Shown here: positions 22,915 to 36,634 of the stretch, in pieces
Numbering within the stretch: the stretch's first letter is position 1
How the letters are laid out: every line of letters begins with the position of its first letter
Assembly: GCA_030765055.1 (NCBI GenBank)
Contig: CM060952.1
Span: 168,952,340 to 169,016,339, forward strand
Length of the DNA: 64,000 nt
Source: Mantis religiosa
Taxonomy: Eukaryota > Arthropoda > Insecta > Mantodea > Mantidae
Direction of reading: 5' to 3'
The notes under the pieces: generated by a model
Seen by the model: the letters and a program-made list of their open reading frames with translations, nothing else
Database searches by the model: none
What the model was told of the DNA's origin: nothing
Program-made: the position numbers and the translations under genes

Positions 22915-23147
22915 GAGGCGTGTTGACCTGATAGATTAGTTAAGGGTTGAGGGGTTGGCGCAACGCCTGGGTTGAATGAATGATGGAGCAATTGGTGAGA
23001 TGATGGTGGTGGAAACCGGAGAACCCGGAGAAGACCCACCCAGCGCCATGTTGTCAACCACAAATCCCACTTTTAGGTCGCATGGGATCGAACCCGGGCC
23101 GCATAGGTGAGAGCCAAGCGGTCTAACCACTCAGCCAAGTCGCGGCC
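22915..23147 (-). mobile_element. tRNA-Glu-like SINE, family C
   Basis: On the minus strand the head CCGCGACTTGGCTGAGTGG (A-box TGGCTGAGTGG) leads to TTGGCTCTCACC, resembling a tRNA-Glu anticodon arm with CTC. GGCCCGGGTTCGATCCC (B-box) follows. The body is GC-rich (GGGTCTTCTCCGGGTTCTCC) and ends near 22915. It is the only copy in the window. Confidence 0.75.
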
Positions 23148-23355
23148 AAATATAATAATGCCAAAATGTATAATCATTATATTTTAGTATAGTTATCAAA
23201 TGTCTGATATGTTGCACTCGCATCTCTTACCGACTGTTGTACATATATTCTTAAACACCCATATTCTTAAATGTATATCTTTCATGTTAATGAGGTAGAC
23301 ATTTGTAGAAACTGTTGTATTATATGTTTACTTGTACATAGGTATAACAGAGATA

Positions 23356-23593
23356 GCCCGCCTCGGTAGCGTAGATGGTAGCATGTCTGCCTCACGTTCA
23401 AGAGGTCCCGAGTTCGAATATCGGGTGAGTTACCTGGATAAGGTTTTTGTCCGGGGGTTTCCCTTATCCTGATAGACGAATGTCAGGTAACTCTAAGCTC
23501 CATGGACCCTGGCCACATTTGACAATCATTTCACACATTTCATTCACCGTCCGATATAACTTAACGTTGGAGGACGTAAAATTACAACAAAAA
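23356..23593 (+). mobile_element. tRNA-Val-like SINE, family A, copy 2
   Basis: Well preserved head GCCCGCCTCGGTAGC, GCCTCACGTTC and B-box GAGTTCGAATATCGG. The body ends ACGTTGGAGGACGTAAAATT. Possible short target duplication GAGATA (about 23350-23355 and about 23598). Confidence 0.9.
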
Positions 23594-24064
23594 ATGGAGA
23601 TAATGAAAAATAAGGGGAATACCGTGGGCTTAAGAGCTGTCGGCTGTGTGATGATTTGAAATTTCGTTCTGTTTACTTGGCTTGAGAAAGAAATGAATGA
23701 ATTCCTATTAAACAATTGAAATCAACAATAAAAAACTGTCTAGGGAACTAACTCGAAAACGTGTATAAGTACAACTGTATTTTGTATGTACTAAGATTTC
23801 AGCTATCTCACGTTTAACAACTATGCAAAAGTCGTTTTGATTCAAGAGTACTTCAAAGGTTTTCCCAGAAAATTGAAGGTATACATTTAATTTGTAAATA
23901 TATTAAACGTTTTAATCCGTAGCAGGCGTTTTTGGAAAATCAAAATTTTCAAAAACCATTCCACATAAACAATTTTTGGACATATTCGTATTGTTCTTTG
24001 AAAGTTGCTGAAATTGAATGTCAAACGCCTTTGTATTGTACTATCCACAGGCAGCGCGCGCGCT

Positions 24065-24065
<1 letters not shown>

Positions 24066-24149
<84 letters not shown>

Positions 24150-24172
24150 GCACACGCACACACACACACTCA
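24066..24172. repeat. (CA)n microsatellite
   Basis: About 50 CA units, with CG interruptions near 24146-24158. The Cys/Val and His/Thr frames it creates are artefacts. Confidence 0.95.
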
Positions 24173-24836
24173 AACACACTCTTTCACATACTTTTTTAAG
24201 AATTTTCAAGAATTCTCAAAGGATGTATTTCCAGTGAAATCTCTATATGGAAGGTAAAATTGTAAACTTTTAATAAGGTGAGTTGTCCCCGTGTATGATT
24301 TTTTGCTCATTTCTATATACGTTTAAATATGTTGATGGATTTCTTTCAATCACTGAAAAGCATGATAATAATTAGACTGTACATTATGTGCCTCGGCAGC
24401 ATTATCTTATTTATTCTCATTGATATAATGTTCAGCCGATGTTTATCCATGCCTACACTATTTAAATGAAAACATCAGCTGGGAAAACTATTTCTAGTAT
24501 TCTTCATATTCTTGGTTGAATTTTATTAAGCAGCGTTATGTAACGTGAATGTGGACAGCGCCAAACTTGAACTTGTGAAGTGAACACTTCATTGTTCTTC
24601 AGTGTGTCATTTTTCTTGTGAATGAAGCCTTTTGTTACCTTCAATTATTTAGTTTAGACTGTTGAACTCGGTAGTATGTCTGTAGAACTTATAAGATTTT
24701 CTTTCAAAGTGCCATCTGAGAAGAGGAATGATTCAGATTTGAGGCTGAGTGTTCTCGGCCCGTTAAAACACGGCTATTTGAATACAATTTGTATACCTGT
24801 GAAACCATAAGAGCCAGACATAATTTAACAATAAAA

Positions 24837-25158
24837 TGTGTTGGTTGGTTACCAGCGCTCCCCACAGTGCAACCTTCGGTTCTTCGACCGGACCCATTTC
24901 TCAGGTGGAGGCACCCAGAGGGCGATGTCCATTACCTCCAATGGTATGATGATAGTGAAGATGACGGTGAGGCGAGAGAACCTACAGCTTATACCGTAGA
25001 CTCCGAACCACGTTGGGCATAGGGGACACTTCACATGTGCTAGACAGAGGTGAAGGCTTGGATAGGGATGACTTAAAATCGCCATCGCAGAGACGGGAGT
25101 CGAACTCGGGACCCTTTGCACAGAATCGCGAACGAAACCACTGTGCTACCCCGGCGCT
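24837..25158 (-). mobile_element. tRNA-derived SINE, family B, copy 2
   Basis: Minus-strand head GCGCCGGGGTAGCACAGTGG (A-box) with B-box GAGTTCGACTCCC, better preserved than at 8754. The body matches copy 1 to its end (GGTAACCAACCAACAC). Flanked by ACAATAAA (24828-24835 and 25159-25166), an 8-bp or longer target duplication. Confidence 0.87.
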
Positions 25159-25600
25159 ACAATAAAGTATGTAGATATCATAAAAATATAGTGTATATTA
25201 AATAGGCTTTTGTAGCAGCAGTTGTTCAGATGGGTCTGAGAAAGCAGAATTAATGGTTAAAAATTCTGATTTCCAAGCGATCTGTGGAAGAGTTATTCGT
25301 GGCTAAAGGAGAGCTCACAATTAAAATTAAAGAAGTTAATGGTAGTACCAGTCTTTTGTTCAGACAGGACAGAAGAACAATTGAAGGCTCGGAATTGAAA
25401 TTCAATCACCGGATGTAGATAAATAATCAGAAGATAGATATAGAAATAAAAGGAATACGAATCTATAACCTAAATGAGCATTTAGCTAAATTAGAGCAAA
25501 TATAGCTGAAAAACGTTTACATATGAACCCAAAGCTTTCTAAGATATGTTGAATAAAAATCACATTTCTTAATATCTTGACTAAAATGTAAAGTATGACA

Positions 25601-25840
25601 TTTTGTTTTGTAATTTACGTCCTCCAACGTTAAGTCATATCGGACGATAAATGGAATGGGTGAAATGATGCTCAAATGAGCCCAGGGTCCATAGAGCTTA
25701 GAGTTACCCAACATTCGTCTTTCAGGATAACGGAAAACCCCGGAAAAATCTTATCCAGGTAACTCACCCTGACCGAGATTCGAACTTGGAACCTCTTGAA
25801 CGTGAGGCAGGCACGCTACCACCATGCTACCGAGGCGGGC
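25601..25840 (-). mobile_element. tRNA-Val-like SINE, family A, copy 3
   Basis: Complete from the head (GCCCGCCTCGGTAGCATGG on the minus strand) through B-box AGTTCGAATCTCGG to the 3' end GTAAATTACAAAAC. Flanks AAGTATGAC and AAGTACGAT look like a decayed target duplication. Confidence 0.9.
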
Positions 25841-27090
25841 AAGTACGATCAGTTTAAAAACAAGGTTAGGATAGAAACGCAATTGATTTTTTACAGCTGT
25901 GGAGCCCAGTGATGAATTATGAGAGAGAAGCATGGATTGTTAGCAAAAAAGATCAAAGGTACAAACGGATGAAATGAGGTTTTTAATATCAGTGTAGGGC
26001 TGTAGGAGAGAGGAACATTATAGAAATGAGGCAGTAATAAAAGAGCTAAAACACAATTACAGTTGCTTCACAAATAGAAAGCTGTACGTAGATTTAGCCA
26101 GCAAATGTTGGCAATAGGGCTAGTTGTACACCACCTCAGAGAATAAAGGCGAGTACATAAACGAGAATAATGCTAATGAAGTACAGTTTAATTGCATCTG
26201 CAGTATATTTTCTCAAGAGCGAGATAAGTTGAAGTTGCTGATTTGGAAGAGTCTTATGCACAAGTTACTGAAGCTTATAGAATTGAGTGCCATTGCTAAT
26301 TAAAGGAGCGCCTTTACTGTTGTAGTTAAATTGAAATTCTCTCAAAGTTATACTCGGCACATCTTTTGAGTATGGTATGAACCTCTAGCGATGCTAGAGA
26401 TGTCGGTATAACTTTCTGAAAACAGGACTATAGAGACTAATAGAATAGTAACGTAAGGCGAGAAAATGCTGCAAAACCTCTACTAATTTGTTGTAATTAT
26501 TTGAAATGCATCGCATGATTGTTAGAAAAACTGCGTCATGCCGTTTTGCGTGTGGTATTACTTTTTGGACACGAACTACTGCATGTTAGAAAAAGGAAAG
26601 ATTTAAAGGAGCAGAAAACGAAACTTTGCATGCTGTGAGGGCAGAGACTTCCAGTAAGGAAACAGTTTTCCACTAACAAAGCTAACTGAAGTTACTTTAA
26701 CTCCATATTGAAGAATTAATAATTTTCTTTCTTCACTATATAAAATTAGACTGACAACGCAACTAAGAGGTTGCGAACCAACTTATCTGATTTACTCTAT
26801 GTGGGGAAGATATTTATTGGCTAAGTTAGATATGAATCAATTCCACCAATGAACTTCACACCATTAAATTAAGGATGTGAATGTACGAGGAATTGGGGAG
26901 ATATGGTGAGTAATGTGGTGTTGTTATTTGCATTGGCAGTTTTATTTTTAAAATGACTCTTATTTAATTTGTTTGAATGTAATTCATTAAATTTATATTT
27001 AATTTTTTTATTCCATTTATACCCCGAATTTGTAACGGTCCTATTGGCGGTCGTTCTGCTTTGGAACATATCGCGATTGTGTTATCTCGG
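25841..27090. other. AT-rich region, nothing recognised
   Basis: No frame above about 80 codons and no motif. Confidence 0.4.
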
Positions 27091-27267
27091 ATTTTTCTTT
27101 TTTAATCAGTACATCACGCACACATTCACACTCTCATTCATACTTCCAGGCTCTGGGGAAGATGGTGTATCATCTTGGTTGGAGAAAACTCCCCACCCAA
27201 GCCAGTAATCGAACCCGGGACCCTCGCACCGGAACCCGTGCTCTACCGACTGAGCTACTAGGCCAGC
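27091..27267 (-). mobile_element. tRNA-derived SINE, family E, copy 1
   Basis: Minus strand: GGCCTAGTAGCTCAGTCGGT (A-box), GAGCACGGGTTCC, then B-box CCGGGTTCGATTAC. The body CCAAGATGATACACCATCTT, CCCAGAGCCTGGAAGTATGA and GTGAATGTGCGTGAT ends in an A-rich tail. The same body follows the same head at 55089. Confidence 0.87.
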
Positions 27268-28960
27268 CTTAATTTGTTTGAAACTGAAATGTTAAGTGAA
27301 AATCCTTGGTTATTACAAGTTAGTATCATATACTACATGATTTTGATTCCAAATTTTATCAGCCCGTTCAACATATTCGATGTTTTTGCAAAATATTTTT
27401 CGTCATCTCGAGGTAACATGCTAACCTTAGTTCTCGAGGTACCGTTTACAAACCCGGAGGAAGGGATGAATGATTTTGGACGTAATGAGCGTAATATCCC
27501 GTTTTTCATGCCCAGTATAGAATGGGATGTCAAGGACAATAGCAGTTAAAATATACGTAAATACTAGCTCAATTTTTACTAACGATCCTTCTGAGAAATT
27601 AGGTCCAGGGGTCCAGGATTACCAGAACTGCAATAGCCGCTTCTCTTTCGACGCAAGAGATCAAGATTACTCTAAAAACAGATTGTCACTGAGTATTTCC
27701 AGGATTGTAATTTATAAATTATGGTTTTTATAATCCAGGCCTGAGAAACAGTATACTGTCTATTTATTCCTCTGCTTCCCCTTACTCGTGACCACTAAGG
27801 CGGAAAACGATAGGGAATAAGCGGTTTCTCCTTGTATGTATGCTAACAGGTTCTACAAATGAGCCTGGGGGAGGGCCTACTCTGTTCACACCTTTGGGGT
27901 ACTCTTTCCCAGCTCTGGTATAAATCGTAAGACGTGGAAAATCCTGTTTAATTGTTCAGTTATTTATACTGAAGCTAAGGCATAGAATATACATATTAAC
28001 AGATATACTTACTTTCATTTATATAAGCAATATTTGATGTGCTATAGCATATTAACGAGTATGGTGTGGATAAATTACATTTTAACACGGAGCAGAGTGT
28101 TAGCGTTTTTGACCTGGAGTAGTGATGTGACGCGAAAAGAAGATTTTACCTTGCTCTGTCAATTTGAATGTACAATTCCTACTGGTAGATCGCTCGGTTA
28201 ATGACGAATTATAAAACTGCAGAATTACTAATTGATCTTGGGAACGTAATCAGATTTTTCATATAAATGCACAACTGATGTGTGAAGTCACATGACCTTC
28301 TCTACTCCCTGTTGTACGAAACGCTGATTTTTCTGTGTATTAGTTACTCTAGGTAAAGGTTTGTAGAAATGACTTTATTATATATCTGCTCGTAAGTACA
28401 ATGGAAGTAGGTGAGCTCATTAAGCGTAACTGACTTTTCAAAAGCGGTGATCGCTATGTGATGGTCTTGAAATTGTGTTCTCTTTGCACGGCCAGAGTAT
28501 ACAAAAACGAATAACCTCGTATTTGGCAAAAGTATAAGTATTTTGAAAACTCAAACCTCTAACGTATATCTGGAAGGTTATTAATAACACAAATTACTCT
28601 GTGTGGTTTAAGGAGATCCATGACTTTCCGCTTTTGAGTTTTGCATTTCGCACGCACACATCTCTGTTATATGCGGTATTTCATTCAAGGAGCTCCAAAA
28701 CGTGTATTTCGGGTGAAATATTATCCAATGTTTGGATGGAATGAAATGTTCTCTGTCCAGGTGCTTGAAAGAAAAAGTACAAATTTGAGTAATTATTACT
28801 AATACGGTTTGTGAAAACTACAGTAGCCCGTGATCATGATAATTATAAACTTCATTATGTAGATTACAGTATAAAATATGGGATGAGTCAGTAAGAAATC
28901 AAAGAAACACGTGATCTACTTATTACTGCTTCTTTTTATGCGTTAGTGCAATGTATTTGT
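27268..28960. other. no recognisable gene
   Basis: The 91-codon frame at 27274-27549 is mixed in composition but has no motif I recognise. Confidence 0.35.
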
Positions 28961-28964
28961 TTTA

Positions 28965-29884
28965 CGAGGGCTGTTCAATAAAAAATGATCACACTTTTTT
29001 TTTTCTTTGTCAACGTACCTTTACTCATCCTCATAATTTTGATGGTCCTCAAAATAGTCTCCCCTGAATGCAATGCACTTGTCCCAGCATTTCTGCCAGT
29101 CTTCAAAGATATGCTGGAAACCATTTTTTGAGAGATACTTCAAAATCGCCTCCGCAGCCTTCACCACTGCTTCTGATGATGGATAATGCCTCCCACGAAG
29201 GCGTTTCTTCAAGTTATAGAATAGAAAAAAGTCACATGGGGCTAAATCCGAACTATAGGGAGGATGAGGGATGCACTTCACGTTGATTTTTGCAAGATAT
29301 TCAGCAACCACATTGGCAATATGCGGCCGCGCATTATCGTGGTGCAGCATCCAGCCAGCTTCACGGAAATGTGGTCTTTTGTGCCTGTTATGGACTTGCA
29401 ATGTTTTCTGGACATCCCTGTAATATTGCCCAGTTACTGATGTGTTTGCAAGTACAACATGCTGATAAACCATTCCATGAATATCAAAGAATGACATGAG
29501 CATAATTTTCCCAGCAGAAGCAACCACTTTAGCTTCTTTGGGTGTTGGTGATGAAGGAGATTTGCACACTAAACTTTGCTGTTTGCTCTCAGGATCAAAA
29601 TGATGTAGCCAAGTTTCATCAGCAGCGACTACGTTTGAAAGAAACTCCGGATCTTCCTCTAACATCAACGTTAACTGTATGTTACATCCATTGTAGCGGT
29701 AGGCGATACCGAACATGCCTGATCTTGCCTGGCTCTCACAGGCGGGAACCAGGAGTACAAACAATGAAACTACTACGGCGTGTTTGTTTCACATTAAGCT
29801 AACAGAATATGAAAAGATTGAATTTTAGTGCGAAAAATTATGGCCGTAAAATAATTATGATCATTCTTTGTTGAACAACCCTCG
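28965..29884 (-). mobile_element. mariner transposon 1 (5'-deleted, 920 bp)
   Basis: Inverted ends CGAGGGCTGTTCAATAAAAA and (reverse) CGAGGGTTGTTCAACAAAGA, flanked on both sides by TA (28963-28964, 29885-29886), as expected for mariner. A full element is about 1.3 kb, so roughly 350 bp including the N-terminal DNA-binding domain are missing. The ends are otherwise intact and could in principle still be recognised in trans. Confidence 0.93.
29021..29764 (-). pseudogene. mariner transposase, catalytic C-terminal part
   Basis: 247 codons are open on the minus strand. Family motifs in order: ML.EDPEFLSNVVAADETWLHH (first catalytic Asp in ADETW), GWMLHHDNARPHIA (second Asp) and HPPYSSDLAPCDFFLF (third Asp of the DD34D triad). 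LKKRLRGRHYPSSEAV and a normal C-terminus (EDHQNYEDE) follow. All three acidic residues are present, so the catalytic domain frame is uninterrupted. The helix-turn-helix DNA-binding half (about 110 residues) is absent: the first ~30 codons before MLEEDPEF do not match mariner. It is probably inactive. The chosen start is only the first ATG. Confidence 0.9.
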
Positions 29885-29886
29885 TA

Positions 29887-30414
29887 TTTATTTATTTTTT
29901 AATTCCAGACTCCTGTGATGATATACAATTTTGTAAATCGGTGCTTTTATTAAATCCTACGGTTATCTGAAACTAAGGCAATGTGGCACTTGCGCTCTTT
30001 AACTTTGACAGAAAATGGACGTAATGTTTTTTTTTTCCTTCCCCCCCCCCCCCCACCCTTTAAAAACATAAAATGAAGCAAAGCAAGAGTCGTTTGCTAC
30101 TTCTGAAACTCCAGATCGCAATAGCCGTTCACCCACTCGTTACAAGAGAACAGGTTGATAAAATCAAAGGACGCTAAGAAAAGAGAAACGTGATCACGCT
30201 GTTGTACGGAACAGCATCCATCTGCATAGAAAGGCCCTGCAGTAACGGAAACAAAAGGTCATGGCTAGACTTTACGTCTGGTCGCTGTGGGCGAGCCCAT
30301 GCTCGCGTGGGTATCGTAGCAGGTTCCTTGGGCGTTCAGGCGTACGTGTACGTCAACTCTGGTATCAAATGTGGTCCTCTGAAGTGTAAGTAGGTCGATT
30401 TGAAAAGCAGCTCC

Positions 30415-30452
<38 letters not shown>

Positions 30453-31780
30453 TACGCGGTGAAGCATTGGTGCATTGTAGCTATATATTTTTGGTAGGGA
30501 GAAAAATAAAGGAATGCTGTAGGGCTTTCAACCAAAGCCACACGTACTAGAAGTTTAAAATTATAACACTTATTGGAATAACGCTTTCATAGCACTCCAT
30601 GATGACCACTAACACTTCTTGCAGTGTTAGTCATGTGTATTTAAAGTGTTGCATTGTTAATGTAATGGTGCATTATATAAATTTCTTAGAGATGGATTCG
30701 CCAAAACCAGGAGAAATTTGTAAGAGCTGAGATGATAGCGAAGAAGTCGCGGACACAGTATCACATTGTATACAATTCGAAGGAAAAGCATAGAACACAA
30801 TTATATTGAAAACTTTGCGATTTTTCTAAACAATGAATAAATACGGCAAATTGTAAGATTTGCACAATCAACGTCATATCAATAATAATGAATAATAATA
30901 TTATGATTATTATCACATAGCAGGTGTGATGCTATGAAGGTCAAACAACAATGGAGGCTAAATACTATCAGACATTGCGCATACAAATGTAGCTTCTAAT
31001 ATTGTTGAGAGTGATTTTGTTTTGCTAGTAGGATTGATACAACCATCTTTCAGACTTGTTTTGTAAACATTTCTACAATCAAAATAAGATTACTTTTAAT
31101 TGTTGTTTCACAACAACAATTCGCTGCGCCGCTTTTTTCTTGTAACACTGATTTTTTAAGTTACTTTTTAGAAAAAAGAAAAGATACGTGCACGTACGCA
31201 TAATAAAGAGAAGAGCAGAAATCTGATTACACATGTTGGAAGTGTCAGTATGATGCCGTCTCTACGTGCGATCCCGTTCATAAAAATTTGGAAGATCTCA
31301 CCAGCATCCTAGGCTTGCTTGGCAGAACTATGAGAATTAACCTTCAGGGCAAGTGCAGGTGTAGTTAAGAAAGACACAAAATTTACGTTGCTTAAAACTC
31401 AATATTAATTAGTAATATATATTACTAATTCATTTATAAAACAAATATTTTCATAAATAATTGCAGATTTATCAGTAAACTTCCGAGACGGAACGTTACA
31501 TCGGTCCGCTCTCTTTGCTTGCTAGATGCGAAGTGATTTGCCGTGGCGTTATCAACGCTATATTCAAAATATGTATGTCCGTTAGCCTACCACTGCTTTC
31601 AAATCAACGTTCATATATTTACTATCTTCTTAGTTATTCTCTATTGTTTTATTTTCCTGAATATTTATCTCTTTATATACATTATATATAATTATATATA
31701 ATATGCATGTTTCTTTAAATGTGCATCCTAAACTTTATCTTACCTATTCAGTGTATAGTTATTTTATTTATGACCCTCAT
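29887..31780. other. no recognisable gene; homopolymers
   Basis: Contains C15 near 30042 and a 34-base poly(T) at 30417-30450. The GC-richer stretch 30180-30400 precedes the poly(T) and encodes 67 codons without a recognisable motif. The rest is AT-rich. Confidence 0.4.
30417..30450. repeat. poly(T)34
   Basis: Perfect T run. It could be the poly(A) tail of a minus-strand retro-insertion whose body would lie to the right, but I recognise nothing there. Confidence 0.9.
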
Positions 31781-32006
31781 TTTTTTGTAATTTACGTCCT
31801 ACAACGTTAAGTCATATCGGACGGTGAATGACTCGGGTGATATGATGCTAATATGAGTCCAGGATCCATGGAGCTTACAGTTACCCGACATTCGTCTTGA
31901 AGGATAGGGGAAAACGCCCAAAAAACCTTATCCAGATAACTCGCCCTGACCGAGATTCGAACTCGGGACCTCTTAAACGTGAGGCAGACACGCTACCGAG
32001 GCGGGC
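31781..32006 (-). mobile_element. tRNA-Val-like SINE, family A, copy 4
   Basis: Head GCCCGCCTCGGTAGCGTG on the minus strand with a ~13-bp deletion just after it (the second GGTGGTAG repeat is missing). B-box CGAGTTCGAATCTCGG is intact, and the 3' end ACGTAAATTACAAAAAAA is present. Confidence 0.9.
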
Positions 32007-33679
32007 CCCCTTCTTGTCTTTTGTTATCGACAACTTGTAGAAGTTCTGGGTTGGTGCTGTAATACTTCTGTCCAAAATCTTTAAGCCATTCAAAATGAAA
32101 GGGTAAAATTTAATACCATGCACATTTTTGCCTGTTTTATAATAGTTCACAACAATGTTGTACGCCACAAGGATAACCGAAATTCTTGGGAAGCATCAGT
32201 TCCTCTCAGGAATAATAAATGAGCCCTCCTGCTAAAATACAAACATGCCGACAGTAGACGCCAACAAAGAAATTACTGTGGAGCTGAGAATTGTTTCTTG
32301 ACCTAAATCTTCCTTGGATAGCGATTATCATAGGATTAGCTGTAATAGTATATGGATAGCTCGTTTGTATGTGGCGTTAGGTAAGGGACGGACATTAATG
32401 TGCTGCTTATCTTTCTGTTCTTGCTTATCATTGTCCTACTACCATGCATAGCATTAAGAGGATTGCCATAGATTCACGCGATGGTGTCAGTCTCTGTGAT
32501 ATATGCACCTAGAAAGGACATCTAGATTTACTGGCGTCTAGGAAAGTATTTCGATATTTTGCTTGGTTCACAGTATGCAGTCTGAACCAGTAAAGTGGCC
32601 CCATCAACTCGACCCATGCATTCCGTAGATTAATAAATCCTATTAATGGAACGAGTTTCGTTCATCATCGAACAATCTTTTCCAAAAGAAATTGGAACAT
32701 TTAGAGGTCGTAAATAAAAATGTGTACGTTTCCAAGTTGCGACATATAAACCTGCTAACCTTTCTCGGTCAGCATAAACATGAATTCCGTTTTGAATATT
32801 GATAAATTGAGTAAGTTCCTTCCCACTTCATATAGAAGATTTTAATATATGCTTTTGTTTAAACAGTTAAAGAAGATACTTAATAACTAACCTTATGGGA
32901 TATAGACATTTTCCTTATAACAAATACTCAGAAGCAAATTTTGATACCGATTAACTGCTATTTGCGCTCTTTATATAATTCATAACAGTTAAAATGTTCA
33001 GTAAATTTGTAGAATCTTACAGGAGAGGTCCACAGGAGGCAGATACACCCGCACCTTCTAAATACAGCCTGTTTATATGGTAATTCCGGTGAAAACGGCC
33101 ATACGATAGAGATGACTATTATAATGGCCTTTATTGTCGCAGCTGTAGCGTGTATTTTTGAAATTAACTGGCGGTAAGCTTTCCGTTCTTATCAATTGTT
33201 GATCATGTGCGCTGCCTAGTTTTCATTTCTGCCATTTCAAATCTGATTTCATAGTTACTGTTTATCTGCTATGGATGTAAGTGAAACATCAACAGCGGTT
33301 GGAAACTTTGTACACAAGGTAAGCAAATATTCAATGTTTTGCAGACAATGCTTAAATTATATTTTTCTCCTAGTCTTGTTTTGGTTGTGATCATCTCGCT
33401 ACTCTAGATGGTAGCAGAGATTTACTTTTTTAAAGAAAGATGGCCAAGGCATACGTTTTAAAAATTCAGAACTTTTCTGTTAAAATTAAGTCGTAATCAT
33501 GAGTTCTTGCTTTCACAAATAATTTCTTCAAGGAGTCTATTTAGTTAGCCATTGTACTTCAAACATTTTTCGTATAATATAAACTTTTAAAAGCTATGAG
33601 TATCATACTGAAATGCCCAAGATGTAACCTAAGGGGGAGAGAGCATATCCTCCTTGGTTGTGCGGAGTGTCCTACGTTG
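32007..33679. other. no recognisable gene
   Basis: AT-rich sequence with no supported frame, apart from the possible short exon at 33271. Confidence 0.35.
33271..33318 (+). other. speculative coding exon end with splice donor
   Basis: ATG followed by 15 codons (MDVSETSTAVGNFVHK), ending in AAG directly before GTAAGC, a strong splice-donor consensus. Such short matches occur by chance, no acceptor or second exon was identified, and another donor-like GTAAGT lies within the same 48 bases. It is noted only because it is the best hint of host coding sequence in the window. Confidence 0.12.
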
Positions 33680-34660
33680 ATCTGGGCATGACTAAATATG
33701 ATAAATCTACCACGTCTATGTCTAGTATCCGCACATGTTTTTTAGAATTTATATCACGTTATGAAGACTATTTTTTAATTTATACTGATGGCTCCAAGAT
33801 CTCAAATATGTAATATACCGGGCCATTTTACATGTACGTCGATGAAAGTTGGGGGACTGCTTAATCCTGAGTGATTCCCTGAGTGCATTTCAAAGCCTAC
33901 GACAGCTGTACAACTACCACCCTATTGTGCAGCGTATCCAGGATGCCCTCCATGTTTAACACGCTTCCGGCGTTGGCTTGGTGTGAGCATGGATCCCTGG
34001 TCACGTAGGCTTGAGGGGGAATGAAATGGCGGATTCAGCAGCTAAGATGGCTAACATGGAGCCCAGGGTTCGAGTACCATGTGTGACATCGGAAGATTTT
34101 AGAGCTGTGTAAACCTGCTGGCAGGAAAAGTGGTCCGCTCTCCGCAGCAATAAACTTAGATCCGTGAAAGAACTTCCGAATTCCTGGGTTACCTCCTGCC
34201 GTTTATCTCGTCGTGAGGAGGTGAGTTTGGCTCGGTTTCCCATTGGGCACTGCTTTTCTACACATAGTTTTCTGTTTATAAGGGAGCCTGCTCCAATCTG
34301 TCCGTTTTGCAGCGAAGCGTTATCTGTCCGACACATGCTGCTAGAGTGTTTCTGCCTAGGACACCTCAAGTCATCTCTGCAACTGCCGGCCAGCTTTGCA
34401 GAAATGCTAGTGGATGACAACAAGGTGCTGGAGAAGATTTTACAATTATATTCTAAGTTAGATTTTAGAATTTAGTGAAGAGAATTTTATGCCGTTCGGG
34501 TTTATTTTTCTTTTTCTTTTATTTTTGTTTTTGTTATGTACATGTATTTTTTGTAAGTTTATTTACACTTGTATACAGTTTTAGAACCATTTATATCTGG
34601 CTTTTGCCATGAATGGTGTTTTAAAGGGCGCTGATAATCGCTGTAGGTGGGCACCCTTAT
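33680..34660 (+). mobile_element. I-clade-like LINE, 3' part with RNase H
   Basis: It contains RNase H motifs, a downstream cysteine-rich domain and a 3' UTR that ends TATCTGGCTTTTGCCATGAA, TTTTAAAGGGCGCTGATAAT, GGCACCCTTA and then an (ATC)n tail. The last ~80 bases match the minus-strand fragment at 6133. The element is truncated at its 5' side before the reverse transcriptase. RNase H after the reverse transcriptase is a feature of the I group of LINEs. Confidence 0.82.
33690..34475 (+). pseudogene. LINE ORF2 fragment: RNase H and C-terminal Cys region
   Basis: In one frame: RYEDYFLIYTDGSKISNM (RNase H first motif YTDGSK, with Asp). Later WIPGHVGLRGNEMADSAAK carries the last RNase H block (His and Asp). 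Then ELPNSWVTSCRLSRREEVSL, ARFPIGHCFSTHSF, EPAPICPFCSEALSVRHMLL and EC form the C-x2-C...H...C region typical of the I-type C-terminus. Stops and frame changes between 33810 and 34000 break the domain. The last 103 codons (34164-34475) are still open and end at TAG. Confidence 0.8.
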
Positions 34661-34666
34661 ACACAT

Positions 34667-34726
<60 letters not shown>

Positions 34727-34750
34727 GTCGTCGTCGTCGTCATCATCATC
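34667..34750. repeat. (ATC)n microsatellite = LINE 3' tail
   Basis: About 28 trinucleotide units (ATC, with a short GTC block near 34726-34740) directly after the LINE's 3' end. The poly-His frame is an artefact. Confidence 0.92.
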
Positions 34751-34754
34751 CAGA

Positions 34755-36270
<1,516 letters not shown>

Positions 36271-36634
36271 AATAAGGGAGCACACAGTCATATTTAAACC
36301 ACATAAGTTGAATGAAACTGAAATGAACATTTTAGGATATGCAGACATCTTGGTAATTATGCAATTTGAGAGGATAACATTAAGATTTTTTTTTATTTCC
36401 AGCAAATTCTGAAAGAAAATAATTTGAAAATATGTATTTCTATAACCCAAATTATGTTATTCCATGGTAAGAATGCAATGAGTAAAACTAGTTAGCTTAT
36501 GACTCTTATTTGGATATACCTAACAAGTTATACAATTAGAAAATTCTTTGTAAACCTCTTCAGAGAACGCTTAATACAACATGAACGGATGAAAGCTGAA
36601 CTTAATGTTTTAGTTAGGTGAAAAATCAGCATAC

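Noticed and set aside
23887..24257. Cys-Val / Thr-His repeat proteins
   Set aside because: CA microsatellite artefacts.
29950..30400. Retroposed gene copy next to the poly(T) run
   Set aside because: The T-run is on the wrong side for a minus-strand retrocopy of the GC-rich stretch, and no coding similarity is recognisable.
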